Source of the DNA: Flavipsychrobacter stenotrophus
Lineage (GTDB): Bacteria > Bacteroidota > Bacteroidia > Chitinophagales > Chitinophagaceae
Assembly (NCBI GenBank): GCA_947372365.1
Contig: CANBTK010000183.1
Location: forward strand, 1-5,492
DNA: 5,492 bases
Reading direction: 5' to 3'
Below, piece by piece: positions 1-5,492 of this stretch (positions are counted from its first letter, which is position 1; each line of letters opens with the position of its first letter). A model generated the notes under the pieces. The model saw only the letters and a list, made by a program, of their open reading frames with translations. It was not told where the DNA came from and did no database searches. Both the position numbers and the translations under genes were made by a program.

Positions 1-598
1 TACGGTTAGGTTCTGTAAGCCTCCTGTTGCGCGAGCTCATTGCCAGCCCATCCGGTTCGCGGTAGGTCGGGCATACAGTGATGTTGAGCTTATCAAGGCC
101 CAGTATCTGCTTCAGTTCCAGTATCACCATGCACTGCTGGTAGTCTTTCTGGCCCAGGTACATTGTTTCTGGTTGCACAATTTCAAGCAGCCTGCCTACA
201 ACCTGGCCTACGCCTTTAAAATGCCCCGGCCTGTTGGCTCCTTCCAGTATATTGTCCAGATAACCAAAGCTATACGATTTTGTCATTTCGGTACCGCCCG
301 GGTAAATTTCTTCAACAGCCGGCAGGAACAAAATGTCACATTCTGATTTTATTAATAAGGCGATATCGTCGTCAGTTGACACCGGATATTTGTCAAAATC
401 CTTTTTGTCGTTAAATTGAGTGGGGTTTAAAAAAATACTGCAAACGGCTAATTTGCCTTCTTCTTTTGCCTTCTTTACCAGCGACAGGTGCCCGGCGTGA
501 AGCGCGCCCATGGTGGGTATGAAGCCAATGAGGGCATTATTTTCTGCCTGTGTTTTTAAGTAGGATTGTAAGCTTGCTGCGCCCTTAAAAATAACCAT
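1..598 (-). CDS. panC: Pantothenate synthetase (pantoate--beta-alanine ligase), 5' part, cut by the window edge
   Basis: PanC joins pantoate and beta-alanine using ATP, via a pantoyl-adenylate, in the last step of pantothenate (vitamin B5) synthesis in the cytoplasm. Reading the minus strand from the ATG at 598-596 gives 199 codons with no stop. Visible family motifs in order: the nucleotide-binding PTMGALHAGH at residues 28-37 (class I HIGH-like, His34 and His37), NPTQF at 58-62, EIYPGGTE at 97-104, the pantoate-site block GANRPGHFKGVGQVV at 120-134, LGQKDYQQ at 148-155, and the KMSKS-like LAMSSRN at 185-191. These match the family closely, so the N-terminal Rossmann domain is complete and intact. 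The usual length is about 280 residues, so roughly 80 C-terminal residues lie beyond base 1. The start is supported because family proteins begin about 25-30 residues before PTMG. It diverges from the GT5-like gene across a 106-bp spacer; panD may follow outside the window (inference). The truncation is only the window edge. Confidence 0.97.
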   Translation of the reverse strand, partial: MVIFKGAASLQSYLKTQAENNALIGFIPTMGALHAGHLSLVKKAKEEGKLAVCSIFLNPTQFNDKKDFDKYPVSTDDDIALLIKSECDILFLPAVEEIYPGGTEMTKSYSFGYLDNILEGANRPGHFKGVGQVVGRLLEIVQPETMYLGQKDYQQCMVILELKQILGLDKLNITVCPTYREPDGLAMSSRNRRLTEPNR

Positions 599-623
599 AT
601 TCTTTTTTTGGATGGAAATGTGG

Positions 624-664
624 TGCAAAATACGGTTGCAATTCAATATTTTCGTAATTTTGCA
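624..664. repeat. Imperfect inverted repeat in the panC / GT5-like divergent spacer
   Basis: The left arm TGCAAAATACG (624-634) pairs with the right arm CGTAATTTTGCA (653-664) at 11 positions, with A657 unpaired; the loop is 18 nt (635-652). The outer eight bases of each arm are a perfect match. Each arm carries a TTTTG box reading outward toward its own gene: TAATTTTG (655-662) toward the GT5-like gene and TATTTTG (reverse complement of 626-632) toward panC. The symmetry may therefore reflect two facing -7 elements, or an operator for a dimeric regulator; the sequence alone does not separate these. No T-tract follows, and it sits between divergent starts, so it is not a terminator. Confidence 0.5.
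636..662 (+). promoter_or_regulatory. Putative Bacteroidota-type promoter for the GT5-like gene and downstream genes
   Basis: TAATTTTG at 655-662 fits the Bacteroidota primary-sigma -7 consensus TAnnTTTG exactly. A TTG at 636-638 lies 16 nt upstream and can serve as the -33 element; the spacing usually reported is about 17-23 nt, so it is slightly short. Transcription would start near 668-670, giving a leader of about 35 nt before the ATG at 705. The leader is very A/T-rich and has no Shine-Dalgarno sequence, as is normal in this phylum. The position and exact -7 match make this the best promoter candidate in the window. Confidence 0.55.
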
Positions 665-704
665 GACTATTTGTTATAATTATTATTAATAATTAATCTT
701 ACGA

Positions 705-1532
705 ATGTCAGCAGACACAAAGAAACGAGTATTAATTATTGCCAACGAGTTGTCTCCATACACTGAGTTTACGGACTTTGCGCACATACTTAATAAGTTA
801 GCAATCAAAACTTTTGATTCAGGCCTGGAAATAAGGGTTATCATGCCGAGGTTTGGCTTAATCAACGAACGCCGCCACAGGTTGCATGAAGTTGTACGCC
901 TTTCAGGCATTAACGTTATCATAGATAAGGATGACTATCCCCTGATGATAAAAGTAGCCTCTTTGCCTAGTGCAAGGTTACAGGTTTATTTCATGGATAA
1001 TGAAGATTATTTTAAGCGCAAATCGGTTTTCCGCGACGACCAGGATAATTTCTTTGACGACAATGGCGAGCGCATGATATTCTTCTGCAAAAGCGCCCTT
1101 GAAACTGTTAAGAAATTTGGCTGGCCGCCACACGTTATCCATTGCCATGGCTGGATGACTTCACTGGCTCCACTATACCTGAAAACTACTTACAAAAAGG
1201 AGCCTGTATTCGGTTATTCCAAAGTAATCTATACAGCCCAGTCCGACCAGTTTACAGAGACCCTGCATTCTAATTTTGCCAAAAAGGCAATGATTAGCGC
1301 TGAAATCAAGGACAAGGACTTTGAAAGCTTTAAAGACGGCACTAACACGGCCCTTACCATTGGTGCAAGTAAATATGCCGATGTGGTAGTGTGCGGGTCG
1401 GAAGATATGCCGGCCAATATTACCGATGAGCTGAAGCCAAGCAAAACTAAGAAAATAGTACCTTACGATGCCGGTTGGATTGATGACATAGCACCACTGT
1501 TTGACCTTTATAAAAGCTTAACAGAGTCTTAG
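705..1532 (+). CDS. Single-domain GT5 (glycogen/starch synthase N-domain) protein, probably not a standard glycogen synthase
   Basis: This 275-residue cytoplasmic protein resembles only the N-terminal half of GlgA-type glycogen synthases (Glyco_transf_5 domain), which are normally about 480-550 residues. Shared segments: VLIIANELSPY at 9-19, VIMPRFGLINER at 45-56, YFMDNEDYF at 95-103, DDNGERMIFFCKSALE at 118-133, and VIHCHGWMTSLAPLYLK at 144-160 (GlgA has HxHDW; here Asp is Gly149). The ADP-glucose-binding KTGG of GlgA aligns with E21-F-T-D24, so the lysine is replaced by glutamate. The second GT-B Rossmann domain, with the EPCG region and catalytic Glu, is absent. The ATG at 705 is the obvious start, directly preceding the first beta strand, and TAG at 1530 ends it without sign of frameshift. 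Such proteins are usually annotated 'glycogen synthase' in Bacteroidota; I infer a non-catalytic, regulatory or otherwise diverged role. It leads a likely operon with DUF4270 and glmS. Confidence 0.85.
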   Translation: MSADTKKRVLIIANELSPYTEFTDFAHILNKLAIKTFDSGLEIRVIMPRFGLINERRHRLHEVVRLSGINVIIDKDDYPLMIKVASLPSARLQVYFMDNEDYFKRKSVFRDDQDNFFDDNGERMIFFCKSALETVKKFGWPPHVIHCHGWMTSLAPLYLKTTYKKEPVFGYSKVIYTAQSDQFTETLHSNFAKKAMISAEIKDKDFESFKDGTNTALTIGASKYADVVVCGSEDMPANITDELKPSKTKKIVPYDAGWIDDIAPLFDLYKSLTES

Positions 1533-1569
1533 TTTTTCTTTTCCCAATTTAGCACCTAAATTTAGAATC

Positions 1570-2991
1570 TTGAACCGTAGTTTTTATCGCCTCCCGGGCA
1601 TACTCACTTTATTATTTATTGCCGCCATTGCAGGCAGTAGTTGCAGGGAGCATACCCTTATTAGTTCCAAGGTGTCGCCGGCTAACGATACTGCAGGCGT
1701 ACACGCCGATACCTTAAGTTGTATTACGCATACTTATTTTGACAATGGCCTTTATACCAGTGTCAATATCTCAGGCCTTGATATTAATCAGGGTGTGGGT
1801 GCAGTGTACGATACTTTTTTTGGTACTATGGTTGGGTCTACGTTTTTTAACCTCGTGCCACAAACATTCCTCGATGGTATTGACACGAGCATGCATATTG
1901 ACTCTATGTTTTTGACACTGCCTTACAGTGGCTTTACCTATGGCGATACTGCCAATCAAACAATTACACAGGATTACCAGGTTTTTTATATGGGCGATAC
2001 GCTGGGGTACTATACCCCATATTACCCCAATAGCGACAAGCCGCTTGATGTGGCTGTGAGCGACCCTGTAACGGTGAACCTTTACCACCTGCGCGACTCA
2101 GTTGTTGTGCATGGTGTAGCCCATGCGCCCGGTTTGCATATCAAGCTTAAAAACAGTGCATTATATAGCAAATTATACAATGCCCTTAAAGTCAGCTATG
2201 CTGCAAGCGATAAGACCACTGCTTTTGTCAACGCTTTCAAAGGGCTGTGTGTAAGGCCTGCCGATTCCCGTAAGTTCACCAAGGCAATTCCTTATTTCAG
2301 GCTTAATGGCACTGGTGCTTATTCCGAGGCTGGTATTATCATGCACTACCATAATTCGGCAGGGCAGGCTGATTCGTTCGAGTTTTACCATGCACAAGGC
2401 AGCTGCACGCATTTTAACAGCCTTACAAAATCTTATGGCCGTTTCCCTGTTAACAAGCTGTTGCAGTCAACTCAGGCTAACGATAGTGTTGTTGCACTAT
2501 CCAACCAGCCCGGTGCATCTATTGATGTAAAAGTATATGGGCTGCTTACGGGGATTCCTAAAGATGTGGTTGTCAATAAAGCCACGTTGCAGATATCTTT
2601 AATCAGCTACCTGAATAATTCGGCCTTCTTTGTGCCTGACCAGGTTTTCCCGGTTGGCATTGGTAATGGTACTTACCCGGCTGGCATTACTGCCGGCAGC
2701 GAATATGCAGTGGAAGACAGGAAGCCACTAGGCAGCCTTTCGCCTTACGCTATACTCGATGGTAAATCACATACCATTACCTATGGCAACACTAATATTA
2801 CTACTTACACCATAGGTGTACCCAGGGAAGTAATAGCCAGCATAGCAGCCAAAAACGACACTTTGCACCTGCATATACATGGTACTCAGGTATATTACGG
2901 TGCCTACCGTATGTTAGCCGCTGGTGGAAATTATCCCGATATTAAGTACAGGGCAAAGCTAATTGTTGTACATTCATCCTTAAAAAACTGA
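1570..2991 (+). CDS. DUF4270 family exported lipoprotein, function unknown
   Basis: This 473-residue protein has a signal sequence: Arg4 and Arg7, a hydrophobic core at about 8-22 (LPGILTLLFIAAIAG), then Cys25 as the likely lipidated residue. The lipobox GSSC is weak, lacking the usual Leu at -3. The start is TTG at 1570: the in-frame stop upstream is at 1519-1521, no ATG lies between, and a later start would destroy the signal peptide. DUF4270-like features are AVYDTFFGTMVGSTFFNLVPQ at 78-98, the LYSKLYNAL...FVNAFKGLCV stretch at 198-228, an AGIIMHYHN...SFEFYH block at 254-274, and the C-terminal YPDIKYRAKLIVVHS at 455-469. The rest is Thr/Ser/Tyr-rich and predicted mostly beta, with no catalytic motif. 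No acidic run follows Cys25 (C-R-E-H-T), so the Bacteroidota surface-export signal is not evident. It starts 37 bp after the GT5-like gene and ends 3 bp before glmS. Membership is from pattern recognition; no function is established for the family that I know of. Confidence 0.85.
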   Translation: MNRSFYRLPGILTLLFIAAIAGSSCREHTLISSKVSPANDTAGVHADTLSCITHTYFDNGLYTSVNISGLDINQGVGAVYDTFFGTMVGSTFFNLVPQTFLDGIDTSMHIDSMFLTLPYSGFTYGDTANQTITQDYQVFYMGDTLGYYTPYYPNSDKPLDVAVSDPVTVNLYHLRDSVVVHGVAHAPGLHIKLKNSALYSKLYNALKVSYAASDKTTAFVNAFKGLCVRPADSRKFTKAIPYFRLNGTGAYSEAGIIMHYHNSAGQADSFEFYHAQGSCTHFNSLTKSYGRFPVNKLLQSTQANDSVVALSNQPGASIDVKVYGLLTGIPKDVVVNKATLQISLISYLNNSAFFVPDQVFPVGIGNGTYPAGITAGSEYAVEDRKPLGSLSPYAILDGKSHTITYGNTNITTYTIGVPREVIASIAAKNDTLHLHIHGTQVYYGAYRMLAAGGNYPDIKYRAKLIVVHSSLKN

Positions 2992-2994
2992 CAA

Positions 2995-4833
2995 ATGTGT
3001 GGCATTGTAGGTTACATTGGTAACAAGGAAGCGTACCCGGTAATAATTAAAGGCCTGAAAAGGCTGGAATACCGAGGATACGATAGTGCGGGTATTGCGT
3101 TATTGAATGGCGATATGACCGTTTATAAGAAAGCCGGCAAAGTTGTGGACCTTGAAAAGATAGTAGGGGATCAATCTACAGTTGCGACGATAGGTATTGG
3201 GCACACCAGGTGGGCTACCCACGGTGAACCCAACGACAGGAATGCGCACCCGCATTTATCCCAATCTGGCGACCTGGCTATTATACATAACGGCATTATT
3301 GAAAATTACGCTTCTATCAAAGAAGAGTTAATGAAAAGGGGCTATGTATTTCATTCTGATACCGATACCGAAGTATTGGTAAACCTCATAGAAGAGGTGC
3401 AGAAAACGGAAAAAACAACCCTTGACAATGCAGTAAGGATAGCGCTTAATGAAGTTGTAGGTGCTTACGCCATCGTTGTGCTTAACGTTAAAAACCCTAA
3501 CCAGCTTGTTGCAGCCCGCAAAGGCAGCCCACTGGTTATAGGCATAGGCGAGGGCGAATTCTACATTGCATCAGATGCATCGCCGATTATTGAGTATACT
3601 AAGAATGTTGTGTACCTGGATGACCAGGAATATGCTGTTGTGAACCGTGATGGTACATACACAATCAAAACACTCGGTAACATAGAAAAATCGCATGCTA
3701 TACAAAAGCTGGAGTTTTCGCTGGAGATGATTGAAAAAGGCGGCTTCGAGCACTTTATGCTTAAAGAAATTTATGAGCAGCCCAAAGCTATAGCTGATTC
3801 GCTTCGCGGCAGGATGAGCGCACAGGGCGGCTGGATAAAGCTGGGCGGCCTTAATGAGTACGTAAACCGTATTGATAAAGCCGAGAGGTTTATCATTACC
3901 GCTTGTGGCACATCATGGCACTCAGGCATGATAGGGGAGTACCTTATAGAAGACCTGGCCAGGGTGCCTGTAGAAGTAGAATACGCTTCTGAGTTCAGGT
4001 ACCGTAACCCGATCATCGGTGAAAAGGATGTTGTTATTGCTATTTCGCAATCAGGCGAAACTGCCGATACCCTTGCAGCAATAGACCTTGCAAAAGACCG
4101 CAGGGCGCTCATATATGGCATATGCAACGTTATTGGCTCATCAATAGCGCGTGCATCGCATGCAGGTTCTTATACCCATGCCGGCCCTGAAATAGGCGTA
4201 GCATCAACTAAAGCTTTCTCTACGCAGATTTCCATCATTACATTAATAGCCTTGCAAATAGCAATGGTGAAGGGTACCATACCTACATCTAAGCTCAGGG
4301 AGATATTGTATGAAATGGAAAACATACCTAAGAAAATAGAAGAAACACTAGCGCTGGATGCGCAGATAAAGGAAATAGCAGCCATCTATAAGGATGCTAC
4401 CAACTTCCTTTACCTGGGCAGGGGCTACAACTTCCCAGTAGCGCTGGAAGGTGCTTTGAAACTTAAGGAAATCTCTTACATACACGCCGAAGGCTACCCT
4501 GCAGCAGAAATGAAGCACGGCCCTATTGCATTGATTGACGAGAACATGCCCGTAGTATTCCTGGCTACCAACAAAAGCGCTTACGATAAAATAGTATCGA
4601 ATGTGCAGGAAGTGAAAGCACGCAAAGGCCGTATAATAGCGGTGGTAAACAAGGGCGATACACAGATACGCGCACTGGCTGACCATATAATAGAAGTGCC
4701 GGAAACAGAAGAGATACTTTCGCCGCTTATCACTATTGTGCCGCTGCAACTACTGGCTTACCACATAGCAATTATGAGGGGTTGTAACGTAGACCAGCCA
4801 CGTAACCTTGCAAAATCAGTAACTGTAGAGTAA
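2995..4833 (+). CDS. glmS: Glutamine--fructose-6-phosphate aminotransferase (isomerizing)
   Basis: GlmS converts fructose-6-phosphate and glutamine to glucosamine-6-phosphate and glutamate, the committed step toward UDP-GlcNAc for peptidoglycan and LPS. The 612 residues (E. coli has 609) appear complete. The N-terminal Ntn glutaminase domain (about 1-240) begins MCGIVGYIG, with nucleophile Cys2 exposed after Met removal, then GHTRWATHG (69-77), HNGIIENY (98-105) and SDTDTE (121-126). The two SIS sugar-isomerase domains carry ACGTSWHSG (303-311), SQSGETADT (351-359), STKAFSTQ (404-411), LGRGYNFPVALEGALKLKE (474-492) and HAEGYPAAEMKHGP (497-510). Glu492, His508 and Lys607 align with E. coli Glu488, His504 and Lys603; the tail QPRNLAKSVTVE is canonical. 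All key residues are present, so it should be active. The ATG lies 3 bp after the DUF4270 stop, preceded by AAA and no Shine-Dalgarno, implying co-transcription. There is no room for a separate leader such as the Gram-positive glmS ribozyme. Confidence 0.98.
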   Translation: MCGIVGYIGNKEAYPVIIKGLKRLEYRGYDSAGIALLNGDMTVYKKAGKVVDLEKIVGDQSTVATIGIGHTRWATHGEPNDRNAHPHLSQSGDLAIIHNGIIENYASIKEELMKRGYVFHSDTDTEVLVNLIEEVQKTEKTTLDNAVRIALNEVVGAYAIVVLNVKNPNQLVAARKGSPLVIGIGEGEFYIASDASPIIEYTKNVVYLDDQEYAVVNRDGTYTIKTLGNIEKSHAIQKLEFSLEMIEKGGFEHFMLKEIYEQPKAIADSLRGRMSAQGGWIKLGGLNEYVNRIDKAERFIITACGTSWHSGMIGEYLIEDLARVPVEVEYASEFRYRNPIIGEKDVVIAISQSGETADTLAAIDLAKDRRALIYGICNVIGSSIARASHAGSYTHAGPEIGVASTKAFSTQISIITLIALQIAMVKGTIPTSKLREILYEMENIPKKIEETLALDAQIKEIAAIYKDATNFLYLGRGYNFPVALEGALKLKEISYIHAEGYPAAEMKHGPIALIDENMPVVFLATNKSAYDKIVSNVQEVKARKGRIIAVVNKGDTQIRALADHIIEVPETEEILSPLITIVPLQLLAYHIAIMRGCNVDQPRNLAKSVTVE

Positions 4834-4887
4834 CTTGCGCCCGAATTCAAATTTCATTTATCTAAAAAAGTAAATTTTTTTAACAGC

Positions 4888-5492
4888 ATGCCATATCTTT
4901 TTACATCAGAATCGGTATCAGAAGGACATCCCGATAAAGTAGCGGACCAGATATCAGACGCGTTAGTGGACAACTTCCTTGCGTGGGACCCACAGTCTAA
5001 AATTGCTTGTGAAACCCTGGTTACTACAGGCCTTGTAGTACTTGCAGGCGAAGTAAAATGCAATACTTACATTGATGTGCAGACTATTGCGCGCGATGTA
5101 ATAAAGAAAATAGGCTATACCAAAAGCGAATACAAGTTCGAAGCTGAGTCTTGTGCCGTACTGACAGCGATTCACGAGCAGTCAGCCGACATTAACCAGG
5201 GTGTAGAGCGTAAAGTGAAAGAAGAACAAGGCGCTGGCGACCAGGGTATGATGTTTGGTTATGCAACTAACGAAACAGCTAACTATATGCCGTTGGCACT
5301 TGACCTTGCGCACAACCTGCTGAGGCAGTTGTCTGCAATACGCAACGAAGGCAAGCAAATGAAATATTTGCGCCCTGATGCTAAGAGCCAGGTAACCCTT
5401 GAGTACGACGATAACAACAAGCCAGTGCGCATTGACGCTATCGTTATCTCTACTCAGCATGATGACTTCGCTGAAGAAAAAGCAATGCAGGA
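4888..5492 (+). CDS. metK: S-adenosylmethionine synthetase, 5' part, cut by the window edge
   Basis: MetK makes S-adenosylmethionine from methionine and ATP, with tripolyphosphate cleavage, and acts as a cytoplasmic tetramer. The first 201 codons are present and open at the right edge. Diagnostic segments: [22 protein letters not shown] at 4-25 (ATP-binding His14, metal ligand Asp16, Lys17), CETLVTTG at 41-48 with Glu42, SADINQGV at 99-106 in the active-site loop region, signature 1 [15 protein letters not shown] at 115-129, and [10 protein letters not shown] at 161-170 with Lys166 in the position of E. coli Lys165. Signature 2 (glycine-rich GGGAFSxKD) should lie beyond base 5492. Bacterial MetK is about 380-430 residues, so about half is missing. 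The start ATG is fixed by the family N-terminus; A stands at -3 and no Shine-Dalgarno is seen. It follows glmS by 54 bp of A/T-rich sequence with no convincing promoter or terminator, so read-through from glmS is plausible but unproven. Confidence 0.97.
   Translation, partial: MPYLFTSESVSEGHPDKVADQISDALVDNFLAWDPQSKIACETLVTTGLVVLAGEVKCNTYIDVQTIARDVIKKIGYTKSEYKFEAESCAVLTAIHEQSADINQGVERKVKEEQGAGDQGMMFGYATNETANYMPLALDLAHNLLRQLSAIRNEGKQMKYLRPDAKSQVTLEYDDNNKPVRIDAIVISTQHDDFAEEKAMQ

Noticed and set aside
675..680. TATAAT, identical to the E. coli -10 box, upstream of the GT5-like gene
   Set aside because: No -35 element at the right spacing, the stretch is simply A/T-rich, and Bacteroidota use TAnnTTTG rather than TATAAT.
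705..1532. Possibility that the short GT5-like gene is a frameshifted full-length glgA
   Set aside because: After the stop at 1530 the downstream sequence in all plus frames is the DUF4270 signal peptide and gene, with no trace of the GlgA C-terminal domain, so the short form is genuine rather than a recent truncation.
1557..1564. TAAATTTA as a promoter -7 box for the DUF4270 gene
   Set aside because: It differs from TAnnTTTG at the last base, lacks a TTG 17-23 nt upstream, and would put the transcription start at or past the TTG codon.
2003..2019. Perfect 7-bp hairpin TGGGGTA-CTA-TACCCCA
   Set aside because: It lies inside the DUF4270 coding region, is explained by the Leu-Gly-Tyr-Tyr-Thr-Pro codons, has no following T-tract, and nothing suggests a terminator or RNA element.
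3771..4127. 118-codon minus-strand open frame opposite glmS
   Set aside because: It is antisense to the conserved CGTS and SQSGE region of GlmS, low-complexity Ser/Ile-rich, with no promoter or family signature.
4348..4749. 133-codon minus-strand open frame opposite glmS
   Set aside because: It lies entirely within strongly conserved glmS isomerase-domain sequence, and its translation has no recognisable family features; it is a shadow frame.
4834..4887. Possible terminator or metK promoter in the glmS-metK gap (A6 at 4864-4869 and T7 at 4875-4881; TAAATTTT at 4871-4878)
   Set aside because: The pairing is A/T-only with a very short loop, not a GC-rich intrinsic terminator. The TAnnTTTG-like box has T instead of the final G and would place transcription start only about 3 nt before the ATG, with no -33 TTG.

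Overview
The window looks like ordinary chromosomal DNA from a member of the Bacteroidota. The evidence is a DUF4270-type lipoprotein (a family I know only from that phylum), a one-domain GT5 'glycogen synthase' beside panC, no Shine-Dalgarno sequence at any start, and a promoter-like TAnnTTTG box. Frequent AGG arginine codons and the protein sequences suggest the Sphingobacteriia/Chitinophagia side rather than Bacteroides, but I cannot name a genus. I see no insertion sequence, CRISPR array, tRNA, rRNA or phage gene.

Layout: bases 1-598 hold the first 199 codons of panC (pantothenate synthetase) on the minus strand, cut by the left edge. A 106-bp divergent spacer (599-704) carries a plausible plus-strand promoter inside an imperfect inverted repeat. 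Four plus-strand genes follow: a 275-aa GT5 N-domain protein (705-1532), a 473-aa DUF4270 lipoprotein with a TTG start (1570-2991), glmS (2995-4833), and the first 201 codons of metK (4888-5492), cut by the right edge. Plus-strand gaps are 37, 3 and 54 bp, so one transcription unit is plausible, at least from the GT5-like gene through glmS. No stretch longer than 300 bp lacks a gene.

Functionally, panC makes pantothenate for coenzyme A, glmS makes glucosamine-6-phosphate for peptidoglycan and LPS, and metK makes S-adenosylmethionine. The other two genes are the poorly understood ones. The GT5-like protein keeps the fold signature of the glycogen synthase N-domain but lacks the whole second Rossmann domain and the ADP-glucose-binding KTGG motif, so it is unlikely to be a conventional glycogen synthase. 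The DUF4270 protein is a predicted exported lipoprotein of unknown function, nearly abutting glmS. I found no convincing new system. The best leads are the apparently degenerate GT5 protein, its linkage with DUF4270 and glmS, and the near-symmetrical divergent promoter region.
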